The notes under the pieces are model-generated. The model was not told where the DNA came from and ran no database searches. It saw only the letters and a program-made list of their open reading frames with translations. A stretch of 41,551 nt of DNA, taken from an uncultured Collinsella sp. Lineage in GTDB: Bacteria > Actinomycetota > Coriobacteriia > Coriobacteriales > Coriobacteriaceae. Where the stretch lies: NCBI GenBank assembly GCA_900548815.1, contig URLR01000009.1, forward strand, positions 1-41,551. Direction: 5' to 3'. The position numbers and the translations under genes were made by a program. The stretch's first letter is position 1. The number at the start of each line of letters is the position of its first letter. This document shows, in pieces, positions 14,498 through 23,749 of this stretch.

Positions 14498-17400
14498 CTA
14501 CGAACGGCGGATAACCTCGGTCACGACCTCGGATACCGTAGCAATGTTCGTCGGGTTGACATTGTGGGGCAGGTCGTCCTCGGTACGAGCGCAAGCCAGA
14601 CGCGTGCCGTCCACGCCGGCGATGGTAAGGGCTCGGCGGCTCGCCTCGAGCGCAGCATAGGCATCGGTCTTGGCATAGGGCATCTCGAGCGCGCCACAAT
14701 CGACATGGAACGACTTGCAGACCTTGCTGACCAGGTTCATGATGCGGCGATCGCCCTTGAGCAGCTGCTGTTCGCCCTCGACCGTCACCACCGAAAGCCT
14801 ACCGGCGCCGACGGATTCAAGATTGATGAAGAATACGCCGCGGAGCTTATCGCGATGCGAAGCCAAGAAGGCCTTCATGCCGGCGCCATCACAATCCGAG
14901 GCGCCCGTTGCCACAAACCAGATATCGTGACCGAGCAGCTCATCATCGCCCATAGAGGCGACAGCCGAGAGCATATCTTCGGAAGAAGCGCCATCGGAAG
15001 ACGTAGCGCCACCCTTCCAGCCATCGTTATCGTCCTCGAAGTTATCCCACGAACCGATACCGCGACCGGACTTCTTGGCATCGTAATCGTCTTCGACGCC
15101 CAGCCAGTCACTCATGCTGTCCTGCTCGTTTTTCTTTTTACGGCCGAACAGACCACCCAGGCCGCGCTTACGAGACTTGGGTGCCGCCGGGGCGGGAGCC
15201 GAAATGGTCTCAATCGGCTGTGCGCCCGACGCAACGGGCATAGGAGGCGCAACGGGTGTCGATGTGGGTTCGGGGCCCTGGGCAGTAGCAAAGGGATCAT
15301 TGACCTGTGCGGAGGGGTCGGGAAGGTCGAACAGCGACGTGCGAGACGCAACGTTTGCCTGCTTCATAGACGGCAGCGACGGATCGGGGACCGAAGCCAG
15401 CGGAGACGAGGAAGGTGCAGGCGACGGTGCCGACGCCGGATCGGGAACATTCATCTGCGGGCGCGGCGATGCCTGGGAGGAAATCTGGGCCATAAGGGAA
15501 TCGACCGTTTCGTCCTGGGTGGGAGCGACATTGGCAACCGTGGCACCGGAACCACTCGGGGTCGGCATGGTGAAAATCTGCGTGGAATAAGGCCTCGACT
15601 CATCCGTCTCGGGAGTCTCGGAAACCGCAGACACTTCCTCCTGCTCGACCTCGGTCGAATCATCTTGCTCGGCTGCCGCGTATTGCTCTTCGTCAGAGTT
15701 GGCCTCGACGGGCTCGTCCTCGACGGCATCTTGGATTTCGGCAGCATCAACAGGCTCGTCATCGTCTGCCGCGTCGCCCTGCTCATCGGAAACAGGAAGG
15801 GGCTCGGCAATCGCGGTGCCCTGTTTTTCAAACGTTATCGTGGAATCGAACTGCGCGGCATCAAACGACATGGTGCTATCGACGTGCTGCTGAGCCTCGA
15901 AAGACGTCGTCGCTTCAACAACATCCGCGGACGCCGGTTGCTGGGACTCAAAGGACGTTGTAGCTTCGGCGGCTTCGACGGGCGCGGACTGCATAGCCTC
16001 GTTCTGCTCGAACTCTTGCGCCGCGAGCTCACGTGCCGCCTCGGCTGCCTGCTGCTGAGCGATAGCCTCCTGCTCGGCAGCCTCGCGTGCGGCAGCGCGC
16101 TTCTCCTCGAAATCGTCGACAAATTTCTTGCCCTTTGCAAACGCACCCTTAAAGAAGTTGGAAGCGCTGGCGCCAATCGACGAGAACGCGGATGCAATGT
16201 CGGCATGCGGCGTTGCCGCGGGAATCTCGGCCGAGAAATCAGTATCGCTCTCGTAAGACACGCGCCTCGGTTGTTCAACGTAATCGTCGTCAGACTCGTC
16301 CGCAACGTCTTGCGCCGGTGCGGCGGGAGCCAAAATGTCCAGTCCTGCCGCGGGATCGAACGCGGACACCGCCTCGGGATCGGCAACGGCAGCAGTAACC
16401 GCGGCAGACTCATCATCCGCAGCGACAACGGGCGCAGGCGCAGCCACGACGGGGGCAGGCTCGGGCTCAAACGTTGGCTCCTCGCCCTCCTCGTAATCGA
16501 GCGTGCAGGACTCGGGAAGCATTCCGAGTGCACGGATGGCATCCGAACCAAAGCGGATGTTGCCGGCGGCGTTGCGATAGAGCTTGGGCTCGGGCTCGGC
16601 AGACTCCTCCGCCGGCTCGGCAGCGGGAACCTCGTCATTGAACTCTTCGGCTTGGGCAGCCTGATTCTGATCCTCAGGCACGATAGCGCCGATCAGCGTC
16701 TCGTCGGCAGACGCACCCTCAAAGCCCTCGATTTGCTCGTCGAAAGCCTCACCCTGTTCGGGCTCGGTCTGAGCGTCGGGAGCAATCGGCTGACCGAATT
16801 CGTCCTCGGCGTAGGTAGGCTCTTCATACTCGATGGTGTTGCCGTAGTCGTTTTGCTGCTGGGCCGCGGCATATTCCGCCGCTGCGCGCGCCATTTCCTC
16901 GGCACGACGCTTCTGCTCCCCAAAATAGGTATCGAACGGAACATCGTCGGGAAACTCGTTTTCGCCCTGGAAGGGAGCAACGTTGTCCATAACGCCGAGC
17001 ATAGCGGCGACAGAAGACTTGTTGCACACCGCGCCAGACGTATAGGGAAGAATGTGGCGGTTAGAGATGATGTTTACCGCGTTGGCGAGTGCAACGAGGG
17101 AAGCGAGGATCGCGACAATCCACAGCAGAACCTTGAGCGCGCCGGGGAGCGGCAGAATACGCAGGATGGCAACGGCAGCGGGGGCAACCGTGGCAACGGG
17201 CAACAGCTTGGCGATGAGTGCACGATACGAAGCATAAGGCTCGCGGGCGAGCAGCTCAGCACGGGGAGAGTCGTAGTGTGCGACAACGACCACCGGGCGG
17301 TTACGCGGGGACGCGAGCGGGCCCGAGGCCTTGTGGTAGGCGATGACATTTTGGCTCACGCCCGTCTTGCCCAGGCGCGAAACCACGGGGTGGCCCGTGC

Positions 17401-17689
17401 GCTCGAGCACGTAAAGAACGGCGCCGACAATGGCCAGCAAGGTGCCGACCAAGCCGATACCGCCGCCGATGCCCATCAGCAGGGCGCCGGCAAACGCAAG
17501 AATACCGGTAACGGCAAATGCCAACCTACTGGGCACCGGGGCATTGAACTCCTGAACCTCGGGGTCAAAGCCGTGGTTGCGGAAGATCTGAGCGATATCT
17601 TCGGCAGCCAAGCGCTCTTCTTCGCTGCATGCCGGCGTAATGCCGGTGTTCTGCAGCAGGTGGTTAATATAGTTCTGGGTGTTCGCCAT
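14498..17689 (-). CDS. giant M28-peptidase-like membrane protein, active site degenerate
   Basis: The 1063-residue protein splits an M28-like fold around a very long insert. The N-terminal part has a helical cap, membrane helices at about 56-95, 162-182 and 185-207, and the metal-site motif AHYDS (His138, Asp140). The usual GANDN-SGVA element reads GAVCNKSSVA. Residues about 240-914 are acidic, Ala/Pro/Gln-rich and probably disordered. The fold resumes at IWFVATGASDCDGAGMKAF (about 924) and INLESVGAGRLS (about 956). By eye, the paired EE is SD, INLD is INLE, and the late HTPED is RTEDD. Loss of hydrolysis is therefore likely. The ATG at 17689 has GGAG upstream. A longer frame to 17839 lacks such a site and is not used. 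Confidence 0.75.
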   Translation of the reverse strand: MANTQNYINHLLQNTGITPACSEEERLAAEDIAQIFRNHGFDPEVQEFNAPVPSRLAFAVTGILAFAGALLMGIGGGIGLVGTLLAIVGAVLYVLERTGHPVVSRLGKTGVSQNVIAYHKASGPLASPRNRPVVVVAHYDSPRAELLAREPYASYRALIAKLLPVATVAPAAVAILRILPLPGALKVLLWIVAILASLVALANAVNIISNRHILPYTSGAVCNKSSVAAMLGVMDNVAPFQGENEFPDDVPFDTYFGEQKRRAEEMARAAAEYAAAQQQNDYGNTIEYEEPTYAEDEFGQPIAPDAQTEPEQGEAFDEQIEGFEGASADETLIGAIVPEDQNQAAQAEEFNDEVPAAEPAEESAEPEPKLYRNAAGNIRFGSDAIRALGMLPESCTLDYEEGEEPTFEPEPAPVVAAPAPVVAADDESAAVTAAVADPEAVSAFDPAAGLDILAPAAPAQDVADESDDDYVEQPRRVSYESDTDFSAEIPAATPHADIASAFSSIGASASNFFKGAFAKGKKFVDDFEEKRAAAREAAEQEAIAQQQAAEAARELAAQEFEQNEAMQSAPVEAAEATTSFESQQPASADVVEATTSFEAQQHVDSTMSFDAAQFDSTITFEKQGTAIAEPLPVSDEQGDAADDDEPVDAAEIQDAVEDEPVEANSDEEQYAAAEQDDSTEVEQEEVSAVSETPETDESRPYSTQIFTMPTPSGSGATVANVAPTQDETVDSLMAQISSQASPRPQMNVPDPASAPSPAPSSSPLASVPDPSLPSMKQANVASRTSLFDLPDPSAQVNDPFATAQGPEPTSTPVAPPMPVASGAQPIETISAPAPAAPKSRKRGLGGLFGRKKKNEQDSMSDWLGVEDDYDAKKSGRGIGSWDNFEDDNDGWKGGATSSDGASSEDMLSAVASMGDDELLGHDIWFVATGASDCDGAGMKAFLASHRDKLRGVFFINLESVGAGRLSVVTVEGEQQLLKGDRRIMNLVSKVCKSFHVDCGALEMPYAKTDAYAALEASRRALTIAGVDGTRLACARTEDDLPHNVNPTNIATVSEVVTEVIRRS

Positions 17690-17887
17690 GTGCGCTCCAC
17701 ATCCATAATCCGACAAATAGGCCCAATGCATGCACATTAGAACCGTATATAGTCGAAAGTATACCCCGAGCGAGCGCAAACGACCGAATTCGGGCCATCT
17801 TAACGCCCCGAGCGGACAAGGATATAGCCTAATCTCCATATCGGACTAAAATCATGGCAGCAAACCACCTTCTCATGCGAGGACTCT

Positions 17888-18910
17888 ATGACGGCAAGCG
17901 ACACGACCGAGACAATTAAAAAGGGAAATTCGGAGCCCAGTTTCGATAAAACGGCTCAGCGCATCCTCAATCTTTTCTTTGTGCTCAATAGCTCCCCCGA
18001 ACCGCTGACGACCGAGCAGATCGTCTTGGATTCTGACCTGGGATATGGCTCGGGCAATATCGACTCGGATAAGCGCAAGTTTCGACGCGATCGTGACAAG
18101 CTGCTCGAACGCGGCATCTTAATCAAGGAGGTTCGCCCCACCGGCGCGCAGGAGACCGAGGAAAGCTCGTGGACAATCGACCGCGAGCACACGTTTGCGG
18201 CAGGCGGCCTCATTACCGCAGACGACGCCGATATCCTGCTCAACGCCATCGACCAGACACTAGCGGCCGGCTCATCCACTTTTGCCGCACCGCTTGCCGA
18301 TATTCGCTCCAAGATTGCCTATCTCACCGGCAGGACGACGGTAGACGAGGCGCCGATCAGCCGCTCTCCCACCGTCGATGCGGTTTGGAGCGCCTTTGCC
18401 GAGCGATGCGCGCTGCGATTTTTATATCAGAACGGACGCGGCGAGCAGAGAGAACGTACCGTCTGCGTCTACGGCATGTTCGAGCGCGAGGGCGTGGCTT
18501 ACTTCTGCGGCCTCGACAACGTCACCGACGACATCAGGACATTCCGCTGCGACCGTATCGTTCGCGCTTGGCGTCCTTCGAAGGCCTACGTCATCCCCGC
18601 GGACTTCAACCTCAGCGACTACCTGTTCTTTGAATTCGATTTTGCCGACCGACCGCCCGTTGCAGCCACGTTCTCATTCGCCCCTCAGACGCAGATCGAT
18701 ATGATCAACGGTCTCACGCGTGGGCGAGGTGAGCTCGTACACACCGATGTGGGATGGACCTGGACCGTTGACGTGCGCGATCTTGAAGCCGGCGCCTCAT
18801 TTTGCATGGCCCACGCCATGGACGGCATGAGGCCCGTGGCCCCCAAATCGCTCAAACAGGCGTGGAACCACCTCATTGAAAGGACGGTGCACGAGTATGC
18901 CCGTGCGTAA
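17888..18910 (+). CDS. pafB: WYL-domain transcriptional regulator, PafB-like
   Basis: This 340-residue protein has an N-terminal helix-turn-helix (KTAQRILNLFFVLNSS, with a DSDKRKFRRDRDKLLERGI wing, about 22-77). A WYL-type sensor domain (about 165-235, RCALRFLYQNG to FRCDRIVRAW) and a C-terminal WCX-like extension follow. In mycobacteria two adjacent WYL regulators, PafB and PafC, act as a pair to induce DNA-repair genes. The same arrangement, with a 14-base overlap to the next regulator gene, supports that assignment here. GAGG precedes the ATG. Its 3' neighbour is a dinG helicase on the opposite strand. The symbol reflects architecture and context, not a database match. Confidence 0.75.
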   Translation: MTASDTTETIKKGNSEPSFDKTAQRILNLFFVLNSSPEPLTTEQIVLDSDLGYGSGNIDSDKRKFRRDRDKLLERGILIKEVRPTGAQETEESSWTIDREHTFAAGGLITADDADILLNAIDQTLAAGSSTFAAPLADIRSKIAYLTGRTTVDEAPISRSPTVDAVWSAFAERCALRFLYQNGRGEQRERTVCVYGMFEREGVAYFCGLDNVTDDIRTFRCDRIVRAWRPSKAYVIPADFNLSDYLFFEFDFADRPPVAATFSFAPQTQIDMINGLTRGRGELVHTDVGWTWTVDVRDLEAGASFCMAHAMDGMRPVAPKSLKQAWNHLIERTVHEYARA

Positions 18911-19814
18911 ACTCACCAGCGAGCAGAGACTCTCGCGCGCCATCGACATCATGGAGGCCCTCTACGCCGCCGGCGAGAGCGGCATGACACGGACCGAGAT
19001 TTGCAGTCGCTTTGACATCACGGGGGTATCGCTCGACGAGATTCTCGAGATCGTCTCGACGCTCGCGGACCGAGAATCGGGCGCGCGCATCATCTGCGAA
19101 TGCCGCGGCGAGCGTGTGGTCCTCACCGGTGACGCCGGGCGTGTGCTACCGCTGCGCTTGAGTGCCGCCGAGGGCGCTGTGCTCAACCATGAACTTGAAT
19201 CGTTGGGGATCGAGCCACAGACGGCAGCTCGGATTCGACATGCCCTTCTACCCGAAGAGCTCGGCTATAACCAGCGCGTCTTTGACACCGTCAACCACGG
19301 GTCGCACTGGCAGCAGCTGAGCTGCGCCATTCAGGACGGTGTTCGCTGCCGCATCTCGTATCGCTCGATGGACGATGCACGGCCACGTGAGCGTCTGGTC
19401 GACCCCTTGCGCATTACGGCAAACGGCGACCAAACATACCTGATTGCCTGGGACATCGCGGTCGATGAGCAGCGCACCTATCGCATGGATAAAATCGAGG
19501 GACTCGCCTTGACGGAAGACTCCGTCGTGCCTCATGCACCGGACGTCACATCCCTCCACGATTCCCTTGCTCGGACGCAGCGTAGCGCAAAGCTCTTGAT
19601 GCCATTCGATATGGCGGAGCATCTGGACTGGGCCGGCATCACCCTAATCGAGCGCAGCGGGGCAGACATGGCAACGGTAACCGTGCATTATGGCTCCGAG
19701 CGTTGGCTACTGAGCCAGGTAATCGCAGCGGGCGGAGCCATCCGCATCTTGGATGACCCCGCCCTGTCAAAGCGTCTGTGCGATATGGCAAAGACCCTCG
19801 TCTGTCCGCTTTAG
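18897..19814 (+). CDS. pafC: WYL-domain transcriptional regulator, PafC-like
   Basis: This 305-residue partner of the preceding gene begins with a winged helix (SEQRLSRAIDIMEALYAAG, TRTEICSRFDI, about 8-60). The WYL domain follows (CAIQDGVRCRISYRSMDD, PLRITANGDQTYLIAWD, RTYRMDKIEGL, about 140-205). A C-terminal beta-alpha extension completes it. The ATG at 18897 lies inside the last codons of the pafB-like gene, so translation is probably coupled. The open frame also reaches a TTG at 18876 that lacks a ribosome site. Its TAG stop overlaps the TAA stop of convergent dinG in the four bases TTAG. The pair probably binds DNA as a heterodimer, as in the mycobacterial PafBC model. Confidence 0.75.
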   Translation: MPVRKLTSEQRLSRAIDIMEALYAAGESGMTRTEICSRFDITGVSLDEILEIVSTLADRESGARIICECRGERVVLTGDAGRVLPLRLSAAEGAVLNHELESLGIEPQTAARIRHALLPEELGYNQRVFDTVNHGSHWQQLSCAIQDGVRCRISYRSMDDARPRERLVDPLRITANGDQTYLIAWDIAVDEQRTYRMDKIEGLALTEDSVVPHAPDVTSLHDSLARTQRSAKLLMPFDMAEHLDWAGITLIERSGADMATVTVHYGSERWLLSQVIAAGGAIRILDDPALSKRLCDMAKTLVCPL

Positions 19815-22705
19815 CGCCGCCGCTCGTGGCGTGCACGCCACAGTTGCAGATAGTGCCCGATCTGCGCCGATTCGATGCGCTGGTAGGAGCTCGTAGGCAG
19901 CGACGTTAAGAACTTCTTTCCGTAGCCCTTCGTCACCAGGCGCGGGTCGGCCAGAATCAGCACGCCGCAATCGGTCGACGAGCGGATAAGGCGGCCGGCC
20001 GCCTGCTTGACCTCGAGCACCGCCTCGGGCAGCGAATAGCGCGCCCAAGCGCGGTCTTCGCGCAGGTTGCGCTCGCACGAGAGCGGGTCCGTGGGACTCG
20101 AGAACGGCAGCTTGGGAATGATGACGCAGCGCAGCGTCTCGCCGCTGGCGTCGAATCCCTCCCAAAAGGCCTTAAGAGCAAAAAGCGACGAGGTCGGCTC
20201 GTTGATAAACCGGTCGCGCAGGCGACGAGGAGATGAGTTGCGCTGCTGGCAGTTGAGCTCCAGACCCGCACGGGCCATCTTGGGCTCAACGCGGGCGTAC
20301 AGGTCTTCCATGTCGCGCCGATTGGTGAACAGCGTGAGCACCGATCCGCCCATGGCAAGATGGGCGTCGACCAGCACGCGCTCGAGCGCCGTAAGATAGC
20401 TCTCACGATCGCGCGGATCGGGGATATCGCCCGCAACGACTACGGCCATGTTCGAATCGAAGTCGTAGCTCGAATCCAAGTGCAGCGATGAGGATGTCGA
20501 AGCACCGATGCGATCGAGGCCGACCGCGTGGTTAAAGTGTTCAAAGCTTTTGGACACCGTCATGGTCGCCGAGGCAAAGATAGCCGTGTGAACCTCGGGC
20601 AGCCACTCGGTTGCCAAGGCCTCACCAATGTCGATGCGCTCTGCGGTCATCGACTCTCCGCCGGCACGCAACCTGCGATTGACCTGCAGCGAATACACGT
20701 AGTGTTCATCGGCGCCATCAATGATGAGTTTGAGGTTCTCGGCCAGCTCGTGCAGGCGGCGCGAGATATCACCCAGGTCAACAACAACCTCGGGCTTGTC
20801 GGCGGCGACGGCTTGCACCAGCGCGTCGACGCTCTTGTCAGCTTGTTCCAATGCGTCGATGGCAGTGTAGGCCGACGGTAAGAAATCATGCCAGTCGTCA
20901 GATTCGCGCAGCTCGGGGCCAATCCATAGATTGGCATTGTCATAACCCCCACGCGCACGGCGGCCGAGCTCGCGAACGCCATCGAACACGTCGGCGATTG
21001 CCATGCTCGCGCGCGCAACCGTCGACGTCGCCTTGGCAGTAAGGCCCAGATAGAGCGTAGAGCCCTCGGAGGTTGCCAAATCACGGGAAACCTGGCTTAG
21101 CGCGCCGGTGCTCGAGCCACCCAGGCGCTCAAACAGAACGTGTGATTCGTCCGCCGACACCACGCGCGCCCACTGGCGGCGCGCCTCGCGCTCGATGGAA
21201 TGGGCCTCGTCGATTACCCAATGACGAATCGGAGGTAAAATCCTGCCCTCGGCCGCGACATTGCGGAACAGCAGGGAATGGTTGGTGACCACCACATCGG
21301 CATGCGCCGCACGACGGCGAGCGCCGTGGACCAAACATTTATCAGGGAAAAACGGGCAGAGGCGACGAGCACACTCGCGCGAGGCCGTCGTAAAGTCGGG
21401 ACGGTTGACGCTGCGCCACCGAATGCCGAGCGAGTCGAGGTCGCCATCGGCTGATTGGCAGACGTACGCCATAATGACCGCGACCGCCGTGAGCGTGTCC
21501 GCCGGATCGCGCTTGGTGGTAATCTCGACCTGGCCGCGGCTCATGCGCTCAAGCTTGCGCAGGCACGGATAGTGGTCATACCCCTTGAGAGCGCAAAATG
21601 ACAGACCACCGTCCAGTTGCTCGGCAAGTTTTGGCAGCTCATGGTACATGAGCTGGTCGGCGAGATTGTTCGATTTGGTCGCAATACCAACCGTGATGTT
21701 GTTACGGCGTGCTGCCTCGGCAAAAGGCACCAGATAGGCCATCGATTTGCCGACGCCTGTGCCCGCCTCAATTACACGATGAGTGCCCGTGACCAGCGCA
21801 TCGCGGACCTCGAGCGCCATCGCGATCTGCTCATCACGCGGCTCGTAGGTGGGGTACATGCGATTGACCAGGCCACCTGGCGCATAGTCTGCCTCAATCT
21901 CCTCACGACTCGGCATCTTGAGGACCGGCAGTTCGTCGGCGTCCACCCGATCGTCGGCGCGATCGGCCTTGAGAACGTCAGCACGAGCGGCGCTGAGAGA
22001 GAAGATAGAACCAGGGTTCTGCCCTGCCAAGAATGAGAAGATAGGACGATAGGACCAAGGCACATCCGGATGCATGTCGGCTAGGCGCGCCATGAGGCCC
22101 TGGGGCAAGTCGGTGAGCGCCACGAGCAACACGCGCCATACGCCACACAGGGCGTCGACGTCGGCATTGGCACGGTGTGATACCGAGTCACAGCCAAACA
22201 GATCGGCCATAAAAGACAGCTTGTGCGAGGCCAGGCGCGGAAGCGCGATGCGCGACAGCGCCAGCGAATCGATCCAGATATCGCTCACGTTGACGCCGCC
22301 TTTGACCGACTCGATAAACGAGCGATCGAACGTGGCGTTATGTGCGATCACCGGGCAACCACCGACAAAATCGGCGAGAGCGGCGACGGCCTCAGCGGCC
22401 GACGGGGCATCTGCCACATCGGCATTTGTAATGCTCGTGAGCTCGGTAATCTCGGCGGGAATTAGCTGCTTGGGATGCACGAAGGTATCGAAGCGGTCGA
22501 CGATCTCGCGGCCCGAAAGACGGGCCGCCGAGATCTCGATCAGCTCGTTGTCCTGCACCGAAAGACCTGTGGTCTCGGTATCGAGGACAATCACATCTTC
22601 CTCGATAAGGCCGAAGGACTGCGTTTTGGCGCGTTCGGCAAGCGTGGCATAGGAGTCGATGACAAACTGCGGCGTTCCTGACGAAACCGCGTCCTCGATT
22701 AGCAT
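19811..22705 (-). CDS. dinG: DinG-type helicase with N-terminal exonuclease domain
   Basis: This 964-residue fusion has a DnaQ-like 3'-5' exonuclease at about 35-200 and an XPD/DinG superfamily-2 helicase after it. Exonuclease motifs are VLDTETTGL, AHNATFDRSF and HRANADVDAL. The helicase has Walker A EAGTGVGKSMAYL, VIDEAHSIE and the C-terminal QAAGRLIRS. Four cysteines (YPC, REC, RRLC and DKC) fit the family's iron-sulfur cluster between the first helicase motifs. The family unwinds 5'-3' and resolves damaged or structured DNA. The ATG overlaps the ddl stop by seven bases, so ddl-dinG is an operon. The stop overlaps that of the convergent PafC-like gene. Confidence 0.93.
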   Translation of the reverse strand: MLIEDAVSSGTPQFVIDSYATLAERAKTQSFGLIEEDVIVLDTETTGLSVQDNELIEISAARLSGREIVDRFDTFVHPKQLIPAEITELTSITNADVADAPSAAEAVAALADFVGGCPVIAHNATFDRSFIESVKGGVNVSDIWIDSLALSRIALPRLASHKLSFMADLFGCDSVSHRANADVDALCGVWRVLLVALTDLPQGLMARLADMHPDVPWSYRPIFSFLAGQNPGSIFSLSAARADVLKADRADDRVDADELPVLKMPSREEIEADYAPGGLVNRMYPTYEPRDEQIAMALEVRDALVTGTHRVIEAGTGVGKSMAYLVPFAEAARRNNITVGIATKSNNLADQLMYHELPKLAEQLDGGLSFCALKGYDHYPCLRKLERMSRGQVEITTKRDPADTLTAVAVIMAYVCQSADGDLDSLGIRWRSVNRPDFTTASRECARRLCPFFPDKCLVHGARRRAAHADVVVTNHSLLFRNVAAEGRILPPIRHWVIDEAHSIEREARRQWARVVSADESHVLFERLGGSSTGALSQVSRDLATSEGSTLYLGLTAKATSTVARASMAIADVFDGVRELGRRARGGYDNANLWIGPELRESDDWHDFLPSAYTAIDALEQADKSVDALVQAVAADKPEVVVDLGDISRRLHELAENLKLIIDGADEHYVYSLQVNRRLRAGGESMTAERIDIGEALATEWLPEVHTAIFASATMTVSKSFEHFNHAVGLDRIGASTSSSLHLDSSYDFDSNMAVVVAGDIPDPRDRESYLTALERVLVDAHLAMGGSVLTLFTNRRDMEDLYARVEPKMARAGLELNCQQRNSSPRRLRDRFINEPTSSLFALKAFWEGFDASGETLRCVIIPKLPFSSPTDPLSCERNLREDRAWARYSLPEAVLEVKQAAGRLIRSSTDCGVLILADPRLVTKGYGKKFLTSLPTSSYQRIESAQIGHYLQLWRARHERRR

Positions 22706-23664
22706 GCAATGCCCGCTCGACGAAGGCCCATACGGATCAGGCTGTCACAGACCTGCGGGAACGTCATGTCGTCTGTGTGGCGAATCTCATCCGGATACAG
22801 CGACGTATCAGTCATGCCGGGAATGGTGTTGGTCTCGAGGATGACGGGGCCGTCCTCGCTCACGATAAAATCGCTGCGCGAGATGCCCAGGCAACCGAGG
22901 GCCTTGTGAGCGGCGCAGGCAAGCTCCTGAACGCGAGCGCAATTCTCGGGTGAAATCTGCGCCGGAATACGATGGATGTCCGTAGGGTCGACATACTTCA
23001 CGTCCAGATCGTAGAACTCACAGTCCTCGGGCTTGCGAATTTCGACAATCGGCAGGGCGCGCACGTCGTCCTCGCCGTACACGCCGACGGTGATCTCGGT
23101 ACCCTCGATGCACTTCTCGACCAGCACTTTGTCGCCGTACTCAAACGCCTTGGCAATTGCCGCGGGCAGCTCGGAGGGCTCATGGACCAGGGAAATGCCA
23201 TAGCTGGAACCGTTGACGGCCGGCTTCACAAAGCTGCGCTCGCCACAAACCTCGACGATATGATCGATATCGACTTCATCGCCCACCTCGAGCGCAAGGC
23301 CGGGGGCAATGGGAATGCCCGCCTTGGCGTACAGGAGCTTAGAGACCTCTTTGTCGGCACCGCAGGCGCTAGCAAGCACGCCCGAGGCCGTGTAGGGGAT
23401 ACCCAGGGTCTCCATGGCGCCCTGCATGGCACCATCCTCGCCGCCGGCACCGTGCATGGCGATAAACGCCACGTCAAAGCCGCCGGTTGCCATGGTTACC
23501 ATAAAGTCATCAGCGGCCGTATCGAGCAGCTCCACCGAGGTGTAGCCGGCTTCCTTCAGTGCCACCACAACGTTCTTTCCCGAATTGAGCGAGATCTCGC
23601 GCTCAGCGGAATGACCGCCCGCCAAGACCGCTACGTGCATGTTCTCTAGGCTTTTACCCGGCAT
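22699..23664 (-). CDS. ddl: D-alanine--D-alanine ligase
   Basis: This 321-residue ATP-grasp enzyme makes the D-Ala-D-Ala dipeptide of peptidoglycan. Visible motifs are LAGGHSAEREISLNSG, IAMHGAGGEDGAMQGAMETLGIPYTASG, the NGSSYGIS loop, EKCIEGTEITVGV, GCLGISRSDFIV and the metal-binding ETNTIPGMTDTSLYP. The length is typical for the family. AGGAGG lies nine bases before the ATG. An internal ATG eight codons in is possible but less well placed. It is the first gene of a ddl-dinG unit, and its divergent neighbour is rlmN. No neighbouring gene suggests a glycopeptide-resistance role. Confidence 0.94.
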   Translation of the reverse strand: MPGKSLENMHVAVLAGGHSAEREISLNSGKNVVVALKEAGYTSVELLDTAADDFMVTMATGGFDVAFIAMHGAGGEDGAMQGAMETLGIPYTASGVLASACGADKEVSKLLYAKAGIPIAPGLALEVGDEVDIDHIVEVCGERSFVKPAVNGSSYGISLVHEPSELPAAIAKAFEYGDKVLVEKCIEGTEITVGVYGEDDVRALPIVEIRKPEDCEFYDLDVKYVDPTDIHRIPAQISPENCARVQELACAAHKALGCLGISRSDFIVSEDGPVILETNTIPGMTDTSLYPDEIRHTDDMTFPQVCDSLIRMGLRRAGIAC

Positions 23665-23749
23665 GGGCAGACTCCTCCTCTATAATTTCTGCAGCTGATA
23701 CCATATTGTAGCGATACCCTCTACGTTTCCCCAAAATCGAAAGGCTTCC

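Noticed and set aside
14453..17740. 1095-residue plus-strand open frame
   Set aside because: It is antisense to the M28-like gene. It arises from GC-rich codon bias, is full of Arg/Gly repeats, and has no ribosome site or family motif.
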